From NCBI GenBank assembly GCA_023430565.1, contig JAEZAD010000101.1, positions 1 through 54,852 of the forward strand: DNA of 54,852 bases, written 5' to 3'. Both the position numbers and the translations under genes were made by a program. This stretch comes from Verrucomicrobiota bacterium. Lineage in GTDB: Bacteria; Verrucomicrobiota; Verrucomicrobiia; Opitutales; Opitutaceae. The notes under the pieces were generated by a model. It searched no databases and was not told the origin of the DNA. It saw only the letters and a program-made list of their open reading frames with translations. Each line of letters begins with the position of its first letter. The stretch's first letter is position 1. Below, one piece after another: positions 51,221 through 54,852 of this stretch.

Positions 51221-53662
51221 ATGTCTCATACCGCCCATCGCATTGTTCGAGCGTGGCTCGAATCGCTCACCGAGGGGGTCGTCGAACTCGATCGCGACTG
51301 GCTGGGCGGCCGGCCGCCGCAGTTTTCAACGGGCGATCACTGTTTGACGCCGGTGGGACTCGCGCCGGCGACGATGCTGACGACGGGGAGGGTGTTCGGG
51401 TATTTCATCCGCGGCGAAGAGATCGTGTTCGTCTTGGCGGATGTGCCACGGACGGGCCTCGATGTGAGCGGCGCGAAGGTTTATCTGGCGGGCGATTTCA
51501 ACGGCTGGCAGCAAGCGGTCGGCCTGGAGGAGTGGCGGATGCGACCGGCGGAAATCAATGGCGAACGCATCTTCGCGTGGTCGGGTCCGGCGGAGCGGTT
51601 CCTGAAGCCGGGCGGGCAGCGATTCAAGTTTGTGACCGGCGATCATCATTGGCTGAGCCTGCCGGATGACGCGCCGAATGTCGCTCGCGACGAGGCGGGT
51701 AACAACAATCGGGCGATCGATCCGGAGAGGACGGGCCGTCATCTGTGGCGCTTTACGTTGCCGGCTCCGGTTGACCTGGCCGAGCCGCTGATGGTGTGTT
51801 GGGCGAGCGGTTCGACTCGAACGGCGGTGCACGTCGCGCCGGGAGATTTTTTCTATCGAATCAAAACGGATTTGCCGCTGGGGGCGCTGGTGCGGGCGCA
51901 GGAGACTGTCTTTCGGTTGTTCGCTCCGCGGGCGCGGGCCGTGACGTTGTTCCTGTGCGAGACGCTCGCCACGCAGAGCTCGGCCGCGAGCTGGCCGTTG
52001 ATGCGTCGCGGAGACAGTGCGGGCGTCTGGGAGGTGGCGATCAATCAGCGGCTGCACGGCTGGTATTACTGGTATACCATCGATGGCGTGCGCGAGGGCG
52101 TAGGGAAGTTCGACCCATCGATGCGCGTGCTCGACCCGTATGCGCTGGCGACCGTGGGCCGCGAAGGTCCCGGGATCGTGCTCGACCCCGAGTGGATCGG
52201 CGAAGGCGATCGCAGTTTTCGGGCGCCGGCGTGGCAGGATCTCGTGATCGCGGAGGCGCACGTGCGCGATCTGGCGGCGCTGGCGCCGGTGCGGGCGACG
52301 GCGGAGGAGCGACGCGGTTTCAGCGGGCTGAGGAAGTGGGTCGAGAGCGACGCGTTTCATCTGCACCGGCTCGGCGTAAACTGCGTCGAACTGCAGCCGG
52401 TGCAGGAGTTCGATGACGTCTCCGGCGAGTATCACTGGGGCTACATGACGGCGAATTTCCTCTCGCCGGAGAGCAGTTACGCGCTGGAGCCGGAGCGTGC
52501 GTCGGGGGTGCGGGAATTCCAGGAACTCGTGCGGGCGTTTCACCGCCGGGGAATGGCGGTGCTGCTCGACGTGGTGTTCAATCACGTGGGCGAGCCGGCG
52601 CATCTGATGTTCGTCGACCGCTTGTATTATTTCGAGCAGGATGCGGAAGGGCGGCTGGCGAATTGGAGCGGCTGCGGCAACGACCTGCGGGCACGCTCGG
52701 CGATGGCGACGCGGCTGATCGTCGATGCGTGCGTGCATCTCGTCGAGGCCTACGGCGTGGACGGGTTTCGCTTCGATCTGGCGGAGCTGCTTGGCGTCGA
52801 CGTGCTGCGGGAGATCGAGCGGGCGCTGAAGCGGGTGAAGCCCGACGTGATCCTGATCGCGGAGCCGTGGAGCTTTCGCGGGCACGCGGCGACGGCGCTG
52901 CGCGACACCGGCTGGGCGTCGTGGAACGACGGATACCGCAATTTCCTGCGCGATTACGTCCGCGGCTACGGCGCGCCGGCGCGGATGGAGTATTTTTTGA
53001 AAGGTTCGCCGTGGTATTTCGCGAAATGGCCGGCGCAGACGGTGAACTACACGGAATCGCACGACGATCGGGCGTGGATCGATGTGATCACGGAAAATTC
53101 GAATTTCGACGGTTACGCGCCGACGGGAAACGACCGCAAGCGCACGCACCTGATGGCGGCGCTGCTGTTCATGTCGGTGGGCATTCCGATGCTTTCGGCC
53201 GGGCAGGATTTCCTGCGTTCGAAGCGCGGCGTGAACAACACGTATCTGATGGGCGAGGTGAACGCGCTCGATTATCGCCGGCTTGTCCGCCATCTCGCGA
53301 CCCACCGGTATTTTGCGGAGTGGATCGCATTTCGGCGCGGCGAGACGGGGCGGCTGTTGCGGCATTTCGCGCGGGTGGGGGACGGGTTTTTCGAATTCTC
53401 CTTTCTGCCCGAAAGTCCCGCGCTGGCCGTGGTCTACAACGCCGATCGCTCGCTTGGCGGCCGGCGCCTGCTGTTTGCGATCAATCCCAGCATGGCCGAT
53501 GTCGCGATCCCGCTCGACGAAACATTCGCCGCGCTTTCGTGGCGGCAGCTGGCGAACGAGGAGCGTTTTTTCGCGGCGGAGGGCCCGGGGGCGAGCCAAC
53601 CGGTCGAGCAGGAACTCTTTGTGCCGTCGCTGGGTTGCGGTCTCTGGCAGAGTGACAGTTGA
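51221..53662 (+). CDS. GH13 alpha-glucan enzyme (branching/debranching type)
   Basis: This is an 813-residue cytoplasmic glycosidase of family GH13. An N-terminal CBM48-like module (about 85-170, VYLAGDFNGWQQA) and a second E-set domain (about 225-315, FRLFAPRARAVTLFLCE) precede the TIM barrel. Catalytic residues are the nucleophile Asp519 (VDGFRFDLAE), the acid/base Glu548 (LIAEPW) and Asp615 (ESHDD); VFNHV is the early conserved motif. This layout fits isoamylase/pullulanase-like debranching or related glycogen enzymes. The exact bond cleaved cannot be decided. It starts at the ATG at 51221, 76 bases after trpF. Confidence 0.88.
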   Translation: MSHTAHRIVRAWLESLTEGVVELDRDWLGGRPPQFSTGDHCLTPVGLAPATMLTTGRVFGYFIRGEEIVFVLADVPRTGLDVSGAKVYLAGDFNGWQQAVGLEEWRMRPAEINGERIFAWSGPAERFLKPGGQRFKFVTGDHHWLSLPDDAPNVARDEAGNNNRAIDPERTGRHLWRFTLPAPVDLAEPLMVCWASGSTRTAVHVAPGDFFYRIKTDLPLGALVRAQETVFRLFAPRARAVTLFLCETLATQSSAASWPLMRRGDSAGVWEVAINQRLHGWYYWYTIDGVREGVGKFDPSMRVLDPYALATVGREGPGIVLDPEWIGEGDRSFRAPAWQDLVIAEAHVRDLAALAPVRATAEERRGFSGLRKWVESDAFHLHRLGVNCVELQPVQEFDDVSGEYHWGYMTANFLSPESSYALEPERASGVREFQELVRAFHRRGMAVLLDVVFNHVGEPAHLMFVDRLYYFEQDAEGRLANWSGCGNDLRARSAMATRLIVDACVHLVEAYGVDGFRFDLAELLGVDVLREIERALKRVKPDVILIAEPWSFRGHAATALRDTGWASWNDGYRNFLRDYVRGYGAPARMEYFLKGSPWYFAKWPAQTVNYTESHDDRAWIDVITENSNFDGYAPTGNDRKRTHLMAALLFMSVGIPMLSAGQDFLRSKRGVNNTYLMGEVNALDYRRLVRHLATHRYFAEWIAFRRGETGRLLRHFARVGDGFFEFSFLPESPALAVVYNADRSLGGRRLLFAINPSMADVAIPLDETFAALSWRQLANEERFFAAEGPGASQPVEQELFVPSLGCGLWQSDS

Positions 53663-53710
53663 CCGACAATAAACACGGGAAATATGCCATCTTTTGCGCC
53701 GCCAAAACCC

Positions 53711-53739
53711 TTGCATCTCCGGGGGGCGCGCTGTTCATT
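53711..53739 (+). promoter_or_regulatory. Candidate promoter of GAPDH
   Basis: TTGCAT (53711-53716), 17 bases, then TTCATT (53734-53739), about 70 bases before the ATG. The preceding AAAACCC makes AAAACCCTTG, shared exactly with the candidate tRNA-Val promoter. Confidence 0.5.
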
Positions 53740-53809
53740 CGACTCTCCGCGCACCCGCGTGGAATGATCCTTAAATAGACAACAACATCTACCAACGGAA
53801 AGTCCTCCC

Positions 53810-54852
53810 ATGGCAGTCAAAGTCGCTATCAATGGTTTCGGTCGCATCGGCCGTCTTGTGTTCCGCGCGCTGGTCGAGCAAGGCCTGCTCGGTTCGACGT
53901 TCGAAGTCGTCGCCGTCGGCGACATCGTGCCGGCGGACAACCTCGCCTACCTGCTGAAATACGATTCCACGCAGGGCAAGTTCAACGGCACCGTTGGCTC
54001 CAAGAAGTCCTCGGCTGAAAAGACCGACGACGACGTGCTCGTCGTCAACGGCCACGACATCCTGGTCGTGAGCGCGAAGACCCCGGCCGAATTGCCGTGG
54101 GCCAAGCTCGGGGTGCAACTCGTCATCGAGTCGACCGGCCTCTTCACCGAAGCCGAGAAGGCCAAGGGCCACATCACGGCGGGCGCCAAGAAGGTCATCA
54201 TCTCCGCTCCGGCGAAGGGTGAAGACATCACCGTCGTCCTCGGCGTGAACGACGACAAACTCGACCTCTCGAAGCACAACATCATCTCCAACGCCTCCTG
54301 CACGACGAACTGCCTCGCGCCGATCGTCAGCGTTCTCCTCAAGGAAGGCTTCGGCGTCGAGGAGGGCCTCATGACGACCATCCACTCCTACACCGCGACC
54401 CAGAAGACGGTCGACGGTCCTTCGAAGAAGGATTGGAAGGGCGGCCGTTCCGCGGCGATCAACATCATCCCTTCGACGACCGGCGCCGCCAAGGCCACCG
54501 CGCTCGTGCTGCCCGAAGTGAAGGGCAAGCTGACCGGCATGTCGTTCCGCGTGCCGACGCCCACCGTTTCGGTGGTCGACCTGACCGTCCGCACCACGAA
54601 GGAAACCTCTTACAAGGAAATCTGCGCCGCCATGAAGAAGGCCAGTGAAACCTACCTGAAGGGGATCCTCGCCTACACCTCCGACGAGGTCGCTTCGAGT
54701 GACTTCATCCACGACCAGCACTCGTCGATCTTCGACGCGGGCTCGGGCATCGAGCTCAACAGCAAGTTCTTCAAGCTCGTCTCGTGGTATGACAACGAGT
54801 GGGGCTATTCGAACCGCGTGGTCGACCTCACCAAGAAGATCGCCGCCGCGCT
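53810..54852 (+). CDS. gap: Glyceraldehyde-3-phosphate dehydrogenase, 3' end missing
   Basis: GAPDH oxidises glyceraldehyde 3-phosphate in glycolysis. The first 347 codons are present and the gene runs off the right edge, probably near its end. The NAD loop is VAINGFGRIGRLVFR, the active Cys is in ASCTTNCLAP, and the C-terminal SWYDNEWGYSNRV is reached. The start is the ATG at 53810. Codons ending in C are clearly favoured compared with the G-ending neighbours, as expected for a very highly expressed gene. Confidence 0.97.
   Translation, partial: MAVKVAINGFGRIGRLVFRALVEQGLLGSTFEVVAVGDIVPADNLAYLLKYDSTQGKFNGTVGSKKSSAEKTDDDVLVVNGHDILVVSAKTPAELPWAKLGVQLVIESTGLFTEAEKAKGHITAGAKKVIISAPAKGEDITVVLGVNDDKLDLSKHNIISNASCTTNCLAPIVSVLLKEGFGVEEGLMTTIHSYTATQKTVDGPSKKDWKGGRSAAINIIPSTTGAAKATALVLPEVKGKLTGMSFRVPTPTVSVVDLTVRTTKETSYKEICAAMKKASETYLKGILAYTSDEVASSDFIHDQHSSIFDAGSGIELNSKFFKLVSWYDNEWGYSNRVVDLTKKIAAA

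Noticed and set aside
1..54852. CRISPR arrays, prophage or insertion sequences
   Set aside because: No regularly spaced direct repeats, transposase, integrase or phage structural genes were seen on either strand.

Overview
The window is GC-rich chromosomal DNA whose gene content best fits an Opitutaceae-like member of the Verrucomicrobiota. That placement is an inference. It rests on three Tat-signal Gfo/Idh/MocA oxidoreductases, secreted HEAT/discoidin proteins, an ECF sigma/FecR/TonB-receptor set, the TamA/TamB pair and many short intergenic palindromes. There is no prophage, insertion sequence, CRISPR array or rRNA. One tRNA (Val) is present.

Positions 1-8571 hold carbohydrate-type accessory genes: a cut-off secreted protein, three Tat-exported Gfo/Idh/MocA proteins, a DoxX-like membrane protein, a small HEAT protein translationally coupled to one oxidoreductase, and a large HEAT-repeat lipoprotein ending in a discoidin domain. 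Positions 8701-15374 (minus strand) carry a SNF2 helicase downstream of an ECF sigma factor, its FecR anti-sigma partner and an STN-containing TonB-dependent receptor, a classic cell-surface signalling set. Positions 15554-19413 (plus strand) carry a lysozyme-like protein, a CHASE2-class III adenylate cyclase and an exported FecR-domain protein, closed by a strong terminator.

Positions 19444-36943 are mostly housekeeping and envelope genes: a HAD hydrolase, prfA-prmC, a tail-specific protease, a rhomboid-like protein whose catalytic Ser is Thr, a ferredoxin, a short TonB receptor, an M3 oligopeptidase, TamB-TamA and a YugP-type metalloprotease. Positions 36949-44141 carry a TPR protein, a PP2C phosphatase, a DinG-type helicase, a P1B metal ATPase with a His-rich linker, and an L,D-transpeptidase whose start codon overlaps that of asd on the other strand.

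Positions 44012-54852 begin with a chemoreceptor carrying a c-heme motif. A biosynthetic run follows: tRNA-Val, ilvN, ilvC, hemC, hemD, a DegT aminotransferase and trpF. Four of its five inter-gene gaps are filled by imperfect inverted repeats, one of which supplies the hemC start codon. A GH13 glucan enzyme and the 5' part of GAPDH end the window.

The most unusual points are the tRNA-Val/ilvN linkage, the palindromes in the biosynthetic run, heptamer repeats inserted in frame in the SNF2 helicase, the c-heme chemoreceptor, and the probable rhomboid pseudoprotease.
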